Assembly (NCBI RefSeq): GCF_014529535.1
Contig: NW_023503313.1
Span: forward strand, 1-64,000
DNA: 64,000 nt
Origin: Bradysia coprophila
Taxonomy: Eukaryota > Arthropoda > Insecta > Diptera > Sciaridae
Reading direction: 5' to 3'
Positions 49,191 through 60,215 of this stretch are shown here, piece after piece. Position numbers and translations under genes: made by a program. Every line of letters starts with the position of its first letter. The first letter of the stretch is position 1. The notes beneath the pieces were generated by a model that saw nothing but the letters and a program-made list of their open reading frames with translations, was not told the origin of the DNA and ran no database searches.

Positions 49191-50018
49191 ACATTTTCTG
49201 ATTTGTTTATTGTTGTTGTAGTTTGTAATTGTTCCCACGACAGAAAATTTAGACTAAATTTATGTTGGATCAATAACACACCATAATCAAATCGCAAATA
49301 TGAAAATATGTCGGATTTCATGTTTCAGCGAGCGCGCGAGTGTATTCAAAAAATATATACTAGAAAAAGGTTTGTAAGATATTTCAGTTGCAACTTGTAA
49401 CAACAAATATATTTAAAAAAGAACGCCAAGCGAGACTGGCGCTTAGGTGAAATAACCAGAACTAATATAATCAGTGCTGTCAGAGTTTACGTACTATTTC
49501 GAAAATTTTCGAACACCAGTGACACAAAAATAATTTGGCGGTGCATTCACATTAAGAAGATTCAATACATACCAGCTGTGTTACAAGTATTAACAGAAAG
49601 TTGATAAATAAAAAAACGGATATTTAGTACAATCAAAATAATGTAATTTTTCGCGTTATTACTTAAGTCAATGTGAAATGAAGGAATGAAAATTAGTTAA
49701 AATCACGTCAAACATTTGGCAGCAGTTTTGTTTATATTTTTAGCCATACGTATATGGACGTTAATCGATCGGAATGCAGAGTAAAGTGCATCCAATCCAG
49801 CTGAATTGTTGTATTTGGATTCGATCAAGTAATATTACGTTGATTGGTATGTCATGATAATACCAGCACCACCTAGAATTCTTTTAGTAGTAGTCAATAA
49901 CAGCTGATGCGAAACCGGTAGTTTGTAAATTTTTCAAATTGAAATCGATCATTGGCCATCAGCGTTGTTGTTGCCTCGGTCTTTATGTAATTCATAATGG
50001 ACGGTATACCTTCCATAT

Positions 50019-50443
50019 ATGGAAGAATTGGGAATGTTTGGAGATTCCGAGTCTGAAAGCGATTCTGAAAAGGAGAATCATTTACAACGGTCGTCAGACA
50101 ACTTTGTGGAATTTATGGACATTGATGTTGAGCCTTGTATAGATGCAGGTAGTAATGAAAAGCAAGGAAGGGAACGTTTCTACTCAGTAAGATGCCATCA
50201 TGTTTGAAGAGCCAAATATATTTTGATTATCACTTTCAGAGAGTACTACAACGGCAATCATTAAACGGAGCTAGTAATGAAAGTGACATTGATCTAGAAT
50301 CACCTTTCCGAAGACGTGGCTTGACGTCATGCAACTCTAGCAATTCTAACATTGGCGATAAAAATTATGATGAATCCTTCGTCCTTCCCGGTGTCGATCG
50401 ATCCTCCACTTCCACAAAAAATCGGTTACAGAGAAGGAAGTAA
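50019..50443 (+). CDS. Small acidic/Ser-rich protein of unknown function
   Basis: Model: 50019-50186 joined to 50240-50443, with a 53-bp GTAAGA...TTTCAG intron in phase; 123 aa. The N-terminus is very acidic (GDSESESDSEKEN), followed by FVEFMDIDVEP; the second half is Ser/Asn-rich and ends in a basic QRRK. No known domain, signal peptide or membrane segment was recognised; the composition suggests a nuclear or disordered protein. The true end may differ: the stop TAA lies inside a possible donor (AA|GTAAAA), and splicing to 50651-50668 and then 50720 onward would give a tail NNPNLSRITGRENLTVT. The small intron and in-phase junction are the main support for a real gene. Confidence 0.55.
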
Positions 50444-50830
50444 AAACGTAAATACGAAAATCGCTATTTGACCAGATGCAAGATGAAAAGGGGCGAATCA
50501 CTCCAAACAACTTCAGATAAATGACCAGTTAAAGAGAGTATTGGGTCACGATAATGAGTCGACAGTCAGAATGCAAGTGACCTTGGAGTGTTGCTCTTAA
50601 CATAAATCAATATGCAGATCTTTGTAGAAAATTTTCCGAAATTTATAGTAATCCGAATTTGTCCAGGTAAGTCCGTTAACTGTGTTCAACATGTAAATTA
50701 TTTTTTCCCAACTTTAAGGATTACAGGTCGAGAGAACTTGACGGTTACTTGAGGAAAGTGTCTTCTTAACGTTGAAATAAAGCTTTTGTTCTCAAAATAT
50801 GTTCCTCATGATTGTTCATAAAGTTCAAAG

Positions 50831-50836
50831 TTTATT
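50831..50836 (-). terminator. Candidate poly(A) signal of the minus-strand gene 50926-53554
   Basis: TTTATT, that is AATAAA on the minus strand, 90 bases past the stop codon. Confidence 0.5.
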
Positions 50837-50925
50837 AAAAAGCCCCACTGAAAGCAAACGCCACAAGTTTAGTAATTGCTTAGGACTGCTTTAAAATTCG
50901 CCGACGCAATTGGAAATCTTGGTTG

Positions 50926-53554
50926 TTATTGTTCTCGAGCTATATTGCAATTCCAACCCTCGAGTTGACTTGGAAAGTTGCAAGTGAATACCTGAATGGT
51001 ACTGCTGCCCTTCTTAAAATGAAATGACAGCTTCGAATTGCCATTTTCACGTTCTTCTAGCAAAAGTTTTCTCATAGCATGCAGCATTTGTAACAGCATG
51101 TTCCTTTCCTGCCGAGCGTCAGAAGTTGCATATTCAAAATCATTTCTAAAAGTCAGTCTGTCAATTGATTGAAAATCCGCTTTTCGACCCACTGGCTCTC
51201 GACGGTATGCCTCAAGCAAAAGTGGAATTTGAGAGAAGTACAATTTGTGCCAAATCTCTGCTTTTTTAAGTGCCTTTTTTGGTGCAGTGTATTGGAGTTT
51301 CACAAGATTCTTTTGTGGTTCAATCTTTCCAGATCTTATGAATTTTAAACCGTTGAATGTTCCCTCTGGTTCAGACAACCATGCCGGATTATCGAAACTT
51401 TCATTGTCAGTTTCATCTCGAACGAACTGTGGTGAGCGCACCAACATCTTTAAATCTGCATATCGCTGAAATTTAGAGATAAAAAATGTTGTCGAAAGAA
51501 TTCTTTGATTTAAACAAATTATATGAAAAGCATACGTATGAGATGATTCGATAATTCCCAAATGTGTGATCCCAGCCTGTTGGCAGATCAGTGATTTTAC
51601 GATGGAAATCTCTTCGAAAGCTGTTCACATTATGTTGGTTGTAATCCTTTTTGTTTTCAAATGCATACAGAACCATTGTACGGTCACGAAGCATTTCCGC
51701 ATCCATGCTAAATGTTTTCGGTTTTTTACACCATTCAATGAGTAGCCGCAGTTTGCTACTATCACAAATCACATCCATTTCCGTAAATTCGAATTCCGGC
51801 TCGCACATTTTAACTGAGAGAAAAAGTGGTTGCAACAGATCCTTGTGTCTCACTTGTGTACTATTTAAGTCAACGCATGGCGTTTCGTCTGCTTCACATG
51901 TCAACGGGAATTTCAAATTACTTCTCAAGCGCGGAATGCAACCTGTAAAGTAAAAAATGTTGACAAATCTTTTACACATCTAAAAAGATTACATCACGTG
52001 TATTGTTTATTCAAGGTTATTGACATATTTAGTGTTTAATACATTTTGAATGTTATGAGAAAAAGGCAGAGAAATGATAATTGGCACGCCTGTGAGATGA
52101 CAGCTGGGCTGTCTGCGAGAGAGTCAGCCCAATGATGTATGCGATCCTCTCACCTTCTCTTCCAGAAGAAAAGCTGTCACTCTCATGCGCGTTCTGTCCT
52201 GCCACAAGTTATCATTCCTCTGGAGAAAGGCGACAAATACCGGATTAAATCTGTCACTTTTCTCTCATAATATTCATAATTTTTGGCTCACTAAATATCT
52301 CAATTAAAGAACAGATTAGGGTATCCCAGGCCCGTAGCAACAAGGGACATCGTCATCATAAATATAAAGTCGAAATTGCTTTGTCTACAAAAATTGTCAC
52401 ATATTTATTTTTTTTAGCCCCGTACGAAGTACAAATTAATAGGCTTATAGGATTACGATGCCGTGTGTAATTGATGGAATTCGAAGCAATTTCATCCGTT
52501 TTTCCTAATTTTTGTTTTATTTGTAAGGATTTTTGAAAAGATTTGAAAAGAACAGAACTGAAATGTCTACAAACAACTTAAGCTGAAATGCCTACGAATA
52601 AACTCTTAAGAATAGATCAGTGTCAAATAACGGTTTCTTATCTCAAAAAAGTGTCAAATGAGTTGTCAATTTCACAAAGCTAACCTCAAACAATGATATA
52701 AAATTGTGGAAATGACAGCTCATTTCACATGTCAAACGACATTGACAATGATCTATTCATAGCCAAAACGCTTACAAATATATAATGAAACAGGTAAACA
52801 AGAATTCATAGGTAAAATGTATACAAATTCAAAAACCAACAGAGCCAGAAAGCTCTTCCCTTACCCATATGGATCACGTAAAGTGAAAACAATGAAGCAA
52901 AGACGCTGTTTCGACCTCGGGATTCAGTGGCGGTCTGAGGCAGCCATCATCTGATCCCTTCCCAAGACAGCTTTGAGTTTGTAATGTTGAACGAGTTGCT
53001 GACAAACTCACTAAAAATTGTCACTACTGATGAAAAGTTCGGAAACTTGTGGGAAATTTATGTTACATTTGAAAGGAACGTCGTACGGGGCTTCGTAATT
53101 GTGCTATGCACAATATGTACGATGTACACATTTCATAATAATTTTACTTTAACTACGTTTACGGACGCAATAGGTGTACGGTCAAAGTAGGGGGACAGAC
53201 GCACTAGGGTCACGTATGCAAAAGATTTACTGGTTCGTACGAGGCTCAGTCGCAGAAAACGCTCCGACTGTTCTATTGGCTCGTTTTTGAATGAATTTAT
53301 GACTGGAATAGTGAGTACCAAGAGACTATTTAACAAAAAACTTAGTAAGGAAGAAGAAAGAATATGTTTACAGTACCTGGAATCACTAGTGTTGGATTTT
53401 CTGGTGGGCCCACACTTTGGTCTGGGTTGAACCAACAATACGATGCAACGAATTTCACTTCAGTAATATCGGCGTTTTGATTTAGTTGATTAGAAAAAAT
53501 TGGTGTCCACGGGCGAACCAACTCTGAAGGAATTATGTCTTGACCACTCGCCAT
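50926..53554 (-). CDS. Uncharacterised protein resembling a fungal-type family
   Basis: Spliced minus-strand model: 53554-53377, 51942-51536, 51465-50926; 374 aa, GT-AG and in phase. The start follows an acceptor-like CAATTTTAG, so a 5' UTR intron is likely. No signal peptide or membrane span is seen from this start. Ordered blocks: ASYCWF (37-42) then NPTLVIPG (53-60); PLFLSVKMCEPEFEF-EMDVICD; LRLLIEWC; a TMVLYAFE block; YRIISY-RYADLKMLVR across intron 2. This series (SYxW, PTLxVPG, PLF, DxxxD, LRxLL, HxRIxxY, LKxLVR) matches from memory a family common in fungi and annotated only as hypothetical, sometimes mislabelled geranylgeranyl pyrophosphate synthetase. I know of no established function. 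Intron 1 (1434 bp) holds a MITE-like repeat. Spliceosomal introns with insect-like sizes show it is resident in this genome. Confidence 0.82.
52053..52270. mobile_element. MITE-like imperfect inverted repeat inside an intron
   Basis: The left end TTATGAGAAAAAGGCAGAGA, then AATGATAA, corresponds to the inverse of GTTATCATTCCTCTGGAGAA and CACTTTTCTCTCATAA at the right end. It lies in intron 1 of the 50926-53554 gene; the middle (GACAGCTGGGCTGTC) also pairs locally. Confidence 0.5.
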
Positions 53555-54860
53555 TTCTAAAATTGAAAAGGAAATAATTTCCGTATAAGAAGTAAAAGAA
53601 AATTGGAGAATGCAGATAAAAGAGATTAGATGCAAGGAAAAAATCATTTTCAGTTGAACCATCGAACTTTTATTGTCCAATTTGTTTTTATGTATATTTG
53701 CCGTCTATAATTTGGTTTTGTAAATTTAAATTTTATGTAAAACGAATTACACGGGCTAATTATGAGACGATGCGAGAGAAAAAAAAAATAACTCCTAAGT
53801 TACCGACACCGTTCCGGCGCCCGGCTCGCATTGCGGCCCTCCGCTTCGCTTCGCACTTAGGACTTAATTTTTTTTTCTCATATGTAGGTAGAAGAAACCA
53901 GTATTTTTTTGTTTCAACCAAACTCCTTATATACTAAATCAAAACTATTTTTTTTTTAAACCAAAATTCTTTATATACCTACAAAACTTTTTTTTGGAAA
54001 CAAAAATATTTTTTGGAAACAAAATTTTTTTTGAAAAGATATGCTAAAAGATATGCCAAAAAAAAATACCGTCACGTTTTTAACATAAACGTTATTAAAA
54101 CAACCAGGTAAAATCGTATAAAAACCAATTTTGGCATTTTGCCATGCAAAACAAATTTCAAAGTGATACACTGTACTGATCATAAACGCAAAAATTTGGA
54201 TCAATTTATATTAATATGTTACTTACTTCTTCCAATGAAACTGAGAGACTATTATATACTCAATGAAAATATACTTTCATTGACTATACCCTACTCTATC
54301 ATTGACTCTTAGCTGTATTCGGGAATTCCCCCTAATAAATGCAGCTGTGTATGTATTATAGATCTCTTCAGTTGGTAGAGTTGGAACGACAGTTCACTTG
54401 GTTCACTTTAATGATTTTTGAGTGTAAACTTTAAACTAACTTATTTGATTTATTTGAATTGATTTAAAACAGAGATCCAAGAAATAATCACATTTTTCTT
54501 ATTTTTACGAGAACATGGTCACTGTCGTGTTGGCCAACATTTTGAAGTGGAAAATGTGTACTCCAAAAATCAATTTAAAAAATGTTCATTTTGGGGTCGT
54601 TGTTAAGAGGGCTAGTGTGATGTGTGAAATTGCAGCCTACCGTAGTTACTATTATCTCGTTCGTGGATACGAACAATTCTCCTGTGTCAGTATTGCCATT
54701 AACCATGTTTCGTCATTTTGACCATGTTTCGCCATTGGCCATATGTTTCATACTTTCGGCGATCAATCCTCCCACATTTCGTTTCTGCCAATGACCGATT
54801 CTGTACGCATCATTCGATGACCAATTGCGCCAATGACAGATCTCGACAGATAAAATGGCG
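53555..54860. other. 5' flank of the minus-strand gene and intergenic DNA
   Basis: A minus-strand frame continues upstream of the chosen start (to 53680) with a hydrophobic, signal-like stretch. Because a good 3' splice site lies between it and the conserved part, I read it as intron or 5' UTR. A GC-rich patch at 53806-53865 is bordered by CCTAAGT and ACTTAGG. Around 54690-54790, ACCATGTTTCG and CCATTGGCC words recur. Confidence 0.35.
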
Positions 54861-54974
54861 TATACACGCATCTCTGACTAAAATGTTTATTTTGACGGTT
54901 CGGATTATGTACCACCTCGGCTCTGAATATAACTTCCGAATCGTCAAAATGAACATTTAAGACAGAGGTGCATA
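54861..54974. mobile_element. TA-type MITE related to 11488-11599
   Basis: The right end reads TCGTCAAAATGAACATTTAA then GACAGAGGTGCATA; the left end is the diverged inverse (CGCATCTCTGACTAAAATGT, then TTATTTTGACGGTTCGGA). The combination GCACCT-TGTC and TTTTGACGRTTYGGA is shared with the copy at 11488. Confidence 0.65.
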
Positions 54975-55452
54975 ATCATGTCCGCACGTTAGTAAGCGGG
55001 CGCAACGCAGGTCCACTACCAAAAAGGTTTACACATTTTTTTTTGAGACGGCGGAGCATACTTACAGCAACTTTTTGACTTCATTCCATTAACTCCAATG
55101 ACCCTTAAACTTATATATTTGGAATTTAGGGATAAATAAGCAAAATTTCGAATTTTCAGATAACTCAAATTGGCTACGTTAGTAAGTCAGTTCCTATGAA
55201 AAAGGACGATTTCGTAACTGCTAAACGTATCTTACGATTTTCCTGAAATTTTGGTTATAGGTCAATCTCGGGCCCTAAATCAAAATAAGATTTTAAAAAA
55301 ATGGGGGTAGCGTTTTTGGGAGCAATGGTTCCTGGCCCATACAAATGCCATATATTAGCGTGTTTTATGTGTGTGTGTGTGTATCAGAAGAATTTTTTTT
55401 TTCAGCTAGTAATCATGAATAGTGATTGGTAAATGTCGGAAAAAGTCTTTTG

Positions 55453-55640
55453 ATGAATTTGGATTATTTTCGAGATGAGTGAGTTGTTCCAAGGTTTGTT
55501 CCTAAATTTTAAGATGACAGATGATTCCTTTGGCACTTCCTAACTTCCATCTAATTTTTCGATGGATTTGGGTTATTTTCGATATAAGAGAGGTGTTCCA
55601 AGGTTGGTTCATAAATTTTGGGATCACAGGAAAGAAGCGC
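55453..55640 (+). repeat. Diverged tandem duplication, two units
   Basis: Unit 1 (about 55453-55525) and unit 2 (about 55560-55632) share GATGGATTTGGRTTATTTTC, then GAGRTGTTCCAAGGTTKGTT and ATAAATTTTGGGAT-type words in the same order. Non-coding. Confidence 0.6.
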
Positions 55641-55728
55641 TCATGTAATCTACTATACATGCTGAAATTCGATTTTGATCTGAGCGTACAGTTTGTTCAC
55701 ATTTATAAAATTCAATTTTAGATTTACT

Positions 55729-55869
55729 ATAGTTTTAAAGGTCATCGATGTATTTGATATTTTGGCGCAAAATTTGAATTCGCTGGAGGATTTTTCAAAT
55801 TATACGCCAAGATAACATAGCCTAAAAACACTTTATTGACTGGAAACATCGATGACTTTTGAAACTCTA
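55729..55869. repeat. Inverted repeat with AGTTTTAAAGGTCATCGATG ends
   Basis: The left end AGTTTTAAAGGTCATCGATG and the right end CATCGATGACTTTTGAAACT pair with two mismatches. The same terminal word, AGTTTTAAAAGTCATCGATG, occurs alone at about 23810 just before the composite element, suggesting a dispersed family. Confidence 0.6.
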
Positions 55870-55923
55870 AAAAAACTCAAATATGTTCCGAACTAAAAAA
55901 ACACTGCAGCGAAATACGTATAA

Positions 55924-56118
55924 AAATCTATTTTTCATGTGTCGGGGCCGAAAATGAGGGCGTTTTGAGATTTTTCTCGGGTTTTCGACCCCTAACATGA
56001 AAATTTTTTTGAGTATCTATTTTAGACGATTGATTTTAGGCACTTTCGCATGTAGCCCTCACTTCGTTCGTGCTTCAACTCGCGAAATTGCCTAAAAACA
56101 ATCGTCCAAAACAGATAC
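55924..56118. repeat. Two adjacent inverted repeats
   Basis: The first (55924-56010) pairs TTTTTCATGTGTCGGGGCCG with its inverse around CGACCCCTAACATGAAAA. The second (56013-56118) pairs GTATCTATTTTAGACGATTG, then TTTTAGGCA, with TGCCTAAAAACAATCGTCCA then AAACAGATAC. Loop sequences are more GC-rich than the surroundings. Confidence 0.6.
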
Positions 56119-58149
56119 ACAAATAACTATTAACCGTTCAAGAAACTACTATTAATGTTCAACAGATATCACTCAAAACTAGAACAGTTTTGTATTTAAA
56201 TCGATTTAAATACATATTTGAACAATATGTCTCCCTCTACTATATGTGCACGTGAGGAATATCTCATCCCCCGCATCATAAAAACCGATAAAAATGCAAA
56301 CAACGAATTGGAAGTCAGCTACACTTGTATGTGCAAATTGTGGAAACGAATAAATAAAATAAAAATGAAAAGAAAGATAACATTTTAAAATGTCCAAATG
56401 ATAAATAAATTTCATTCGTTTATATGTTTGTAAAGAGGTCAGTCGAGAATTTGAAACAATTTTCGGGATATGTGTGGTCAACCTAAAGTAGACTCTGACT
56501 CTGCTCACAAGTCAACAGCTATTTATGTATCTCTTGTTTAGTTAATTTCACGAGTGAACGTGCCTTAAATAAGCCGTCAACAACAGATGTGTATACAACT
56601 TTTCAGGTAAGAGGCCGAAAACCCGAGATAATTTCTGTAATCCCGTTTTGGGCCCGAAATCTAAAAGTATGTTATGCCACTAGGATATAAAATGCAGTAA
56701 GGTGTGGGTGAGACTGATGACCTGAACCAGAGTTACTACCATCCACCACGTCACAAAAATCGCTATAGTTGGTTCACAGAGGGAAAAAAAGTCGAAAATT
56801 CCATCTTGCTACGCTCTGACCACAAGTGGTGAATCAATTCACAGCTTAATAATATCAGATAATCAGTGAAAAGAAACATCTGTTCAAAAAACGCTAAACT
56901 TTAATTGATTGAAAATCTAACAGTTTTCGGCAGAATCAATTCGACAGCCAACTTTAAATGTATCCAACAAGTTCAGATACAAAATAATAATTGACCTCTC
57001 ACCATCAAACGAATTAAAAGTGACAACTCATTTAAATATAAACCGTCTCATGTTGTGTACTATTGGGCCATGAATAATTGCTTTCTATGCAGAGAATTCG
57101 GTTTGCACCGAACTGAAATGTAGCCACCCATATCATGTCATATATTCTATCAAACGAAAATTGGATCCCTTTGATGAAGTGAAATGTGAACCTATATTTG
57201 CTTCCTGAATTTCGAATTTTGTCATAAAATGTCCTACATGGAAATTACCCTTAAAACTAGTGAATTCAAAGCTAAGAGGTATATTATACATATGGTGATG
57301 TGTATATTTACAAGTGGCAATTATGTGGATGTACTCTATAATCATAAGCCGCGGTTTACATTTAGAGGCATAACAAAATATATAATTTTCCTTCTGATCC
57401 ATTTATGCAAATATATCAATAAAAAATTAAAAAAAAGTGCATCCAACAATTTTCCTGAAATAATTCGCTTCGATGCTCGGTAAACATGGTAAATTCAATG
57501 TTTTCAACGTTGCAATTGTTAAAATGCAAACACATTTTACATCAACGCACGTTCTTTTTAATCAACGTTTGTATCTAATTTTCCAACGCGAACTTTTATT
57601 TTAGGTAGGTACATAAATTGCATTGTACAGATTAGTTACATAGTGATTTCGGATCAAATATACCAAACCAAACTCGAGATCATTTTGTTTTTTTTTTACA
57701 TTTTTACAGTTGAACTATGAACTAATGGTTTTCACTCAAAAAACAAATTGTTTCACAAGTGGTCGATGGATGTTGAGGAAAATTGACGCAAAATTATGTT
57801 CAGAATGAAACCCGAACTCTGCCATTTGACAAAAAAAAATTTCTCTAAATTTCACCATATGTCATACTAACATTTTATTCGTTGATGTTGATGTTTTAGT
57901 GAAAGTTAGTGAAGTAATTCTATATAAAATTCCTTGTATGTTTGTTTTTTTTTTTTTTTAATTCTTAAGACACAAAGACCTCTCAACTCTTAAGTTGAGA
58001 TTTTAAGGTTTTTCGAATGATAATAATGTATTGCATGGACATTATATTTTAAATATGTCGAAGCCCAAGTGTTTTTTATTTTTAGCAATACTTTTTCTTA
58101 TATCTAATAATTGAAGATGCTTCGGAAGTAATTCATTATACATAAGGTA
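56119..58149. other. Intergenic, no supported feature
   Basis: AT-rich single-copy-looking sequence. The frames at 56206-56508 and 57133-57483 are not recognisable proteins, and I found no repeat partner elsewhere in the window. Confidence 0.35.
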
Positions 58150-58945
58150 ACAGTTCCGTGATACAAGAGAACTCACAGGTGTGTCTTCTGAGCAACAAGC
58201 TCCGATAACTGTTTCTCGTCAAGTGGGTATAGTTTGTACATAGCCCAAGGTGCACGCAGAAAAAGAAAACTCAGACAATAGTTCGGGGGTATGAGTAAAA
58301 TTCGTCCGAGTGGGACGGAAGTTAAACGCATTTCACATATTTCAAACGTATATAGTGGATGTTGGTCTTAAACATTGAATTTGGATCACTTATATATTTC
58401 TTAACACGAAGAAGGTGAACAAAAAAAATATTTTAGTAAAATTCGTATTTTTATAATCCAAGTCCATATCTTGCCATCAAGCCGTAGCTAATTCGTCGTG
58501 ATTTACGAACTTAAATTCAATTTTATTAAAAAACGACATATTTTTATTTATGTGCGTTACGTTTTACCGTGCTCTGCGTAACTTACACGCCACACACGTT
58601 TACGGCATTCATAGTACGATTCAACAGTAATGTCAACGAACACTACTGTACTGCAACATTAGAAAGATCGTTGACTCATGAACTAGAGGTCTCTGGTTCA
58701 ATTGCAGAAGAAGTCAATTTTTAATTTAAAGTGTTTGTTACCAATATCTGCTAAAATGTGTCATAACTACTATAAAACTGTTAATATAGTGCATATCGTG
58801 GGTGAATTCAATAAAATTCATATAGTTGTATAACTACACTTTTTAACGGAGGGTACAATGATATACGCACAAAAACAGTTACCGAAAACAAGTTGCTCAG
58901 AAACAAACGAGGAGTCTGCGAGTATCACAATGTTGTTTTTGAATA
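58150..58945. repeat. Split copy of the hairpin repeat, arms separated by about 600 bp
   Basis: The left half (about 58152-58262) contains TGATACAAGAGAACTCACAG and GAGCAACAAGCTCCGATAAC, then TGTTTCTCGTCAAGTG. The right half (about 58829-58935) contains the matching inverse, AACAGTTACCG, CAAGTTGCTCAG and GAGTATCACA. The intervening 58263-58828 has no partner elsewhere and probably inserted into or expanded the loop; near 58665-58715 it includes a weak tRNA-like stretch with GGTTCAATTGC. Confidence 0.55.
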
Positions 58946-59087
58946 GCACATTACTTATCAGTGGGGCAAATGATGGAATAATTGATACTTCTCGTGTGAA
59001 ATTTGCCAATCGAGGCGTAGCTGAGATCCGTAAACATACATGTTCATCACTGCCATCACTTACCCCATTGTCAAGTAAGGTATTTCA

Positions 59088-59165
59088 TTCAAAAACTTGA
59101 GGACTTGAGGAAAAGTTTTGGATTCATGCAGTAAAGTTAACTTTACCTCAAGTTTTTGAATAAAA
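59088..59165. repeat. Inverted repeat with ATTCAAAAACTTGAGG arms
   Basis: ATTCAAAAACTTGAGG on the left is matched by CCTCAAGTTTTTGAAT on the right, with a loop of about 40 bases that contains a second partial copy. Confidence 0.55.
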
Positions 59166-59198
59166 GAATTCACGTCAAATTAACCAAAAATATTCTTC

Positions 59199-60215
59199 GT
59201 GTAATGGATCATTTTCGCTACTAATGTAACACCTAACTTTGACATTAGGCAGGCTATAATAGTAGGTTACAGTGCTGCGAAAATGATTCATTACATGGGG
59301 GAACAATTTTGAGATAAGAGCAACCGCACAAGTGTGTTGCAACAAGCTTCGGTAACTGTTAGTTGAGACAAGTGTGGAGTTTACATATCCGAGCCGAAGG
59401 CGAGGTATGTAACTACACTTGTCGAAACTAACAGTTACCGAAGCTTGTTGCTCAACAAAACACACGAGTGAGTGAGTTTGTGAGTATCTCAGAATTGATT
59501 AGGGTTAAGGAATCATGCCAGCAGCATGCACTGTATTCTATTTTATTGCTTGCCCATGCGAAAATTGATTCCTACATATCCATTTCTTACCGCAGAAATA
59601 AAAACTTCTCTTAATACGATTATATCCGTAGACAAAACCAACAAAACAAAACTTTGTTGTGATACCGATTACAACATTTGCAAACGAATAAGTAAAACGC
59701 CGAAATCGGCTCACTACAAAAAAAATATCCCGAAAACAACACTAATGTTACGTTGGTATAGGTTTCTTCCAAGGCATCCTATTGTTACAACAGTAGTCTC
59801 AATAGAAGTCACAACGATCGCAACAGTTTGTAGCATATTGTCATTGTTTTTGTTATTTAGACTAAAAATTTTGCAGTGAAGTGAAGTAAATTGTTTCAAA
59901 GTGTTCAGTGTTTTCGAATATAACACGTAGCTTGCCATATGTGTTCATTACATCCATTGAAATTATGTCTAGAACAAAAATGGCCGACACTTTCAATTTT
60001 GTGATTTTATTTTTATTTTTGAAATTTAAATGCTCTTGTTACATGGAACTCACGCCACCGCAAAGTTTGTGTCCAAAAACACAAAACATCAACAATTATT
60101 GTCACAAAATTGGCACAAAATATTTCAGATGATGCATTCTTCTTCATCTCGCTGTACCCCGCGAAAATAGAGATTCCCTGACTATAGTGTCACGCAAATA
60201 TCACTCATGCAAGCA
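59199..60215. repeat. Hairpin repeat unit 1 of a diverged tandem duplication
   Basis: It starts with a 100-bp palindrome (GTGTAATGGATCATTTTCGC and its inverse at 59275-59298). A long hairpin at about 59274-59500 follows, whose arms contain AACAAGCTTCGGTAACTGTT and ACACTTGTC. Next come the words TTATTGCTTGCCCATGCGAA, AAACCAACAAAACAAAA, CGAAATCGGCTCAC and CCCGAAAACA, which recur in the same order in unit 2. Open frames here (59526-59879, 59908-60132) are not preserved in unit 2, so I do not call a gene. Confidence 0.65.

Noticed and set aside
50441-50520. Frameshifted continuation (KRKYENRYLTRCK) after the stop of the acidic protein
   Set aside because: Would need a frameshift; the alternative splice offers an in-frame explanation.
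53555-53680. Signal-peptide-like N-terminal extension of the 50926-53554 gene
   Set aside because: A good 3' splice site separates it from the conserved start, and the extension has simple composition; treated as intron or 5' UTR.
58665-58715. tRNA-like stretch with CTCATGA loop and GGTTCAATTGC
   Set aside because: No acceptor or D-arm pairing and a poor A box; at most a SINE-like remnant.
59526-60132. Two open frames of 117 and 74 codons in the tandem unit
   Set aside because: The parallel copy at 60.6-61.3 kb does not keep these frames, so they are not under coding constraint.
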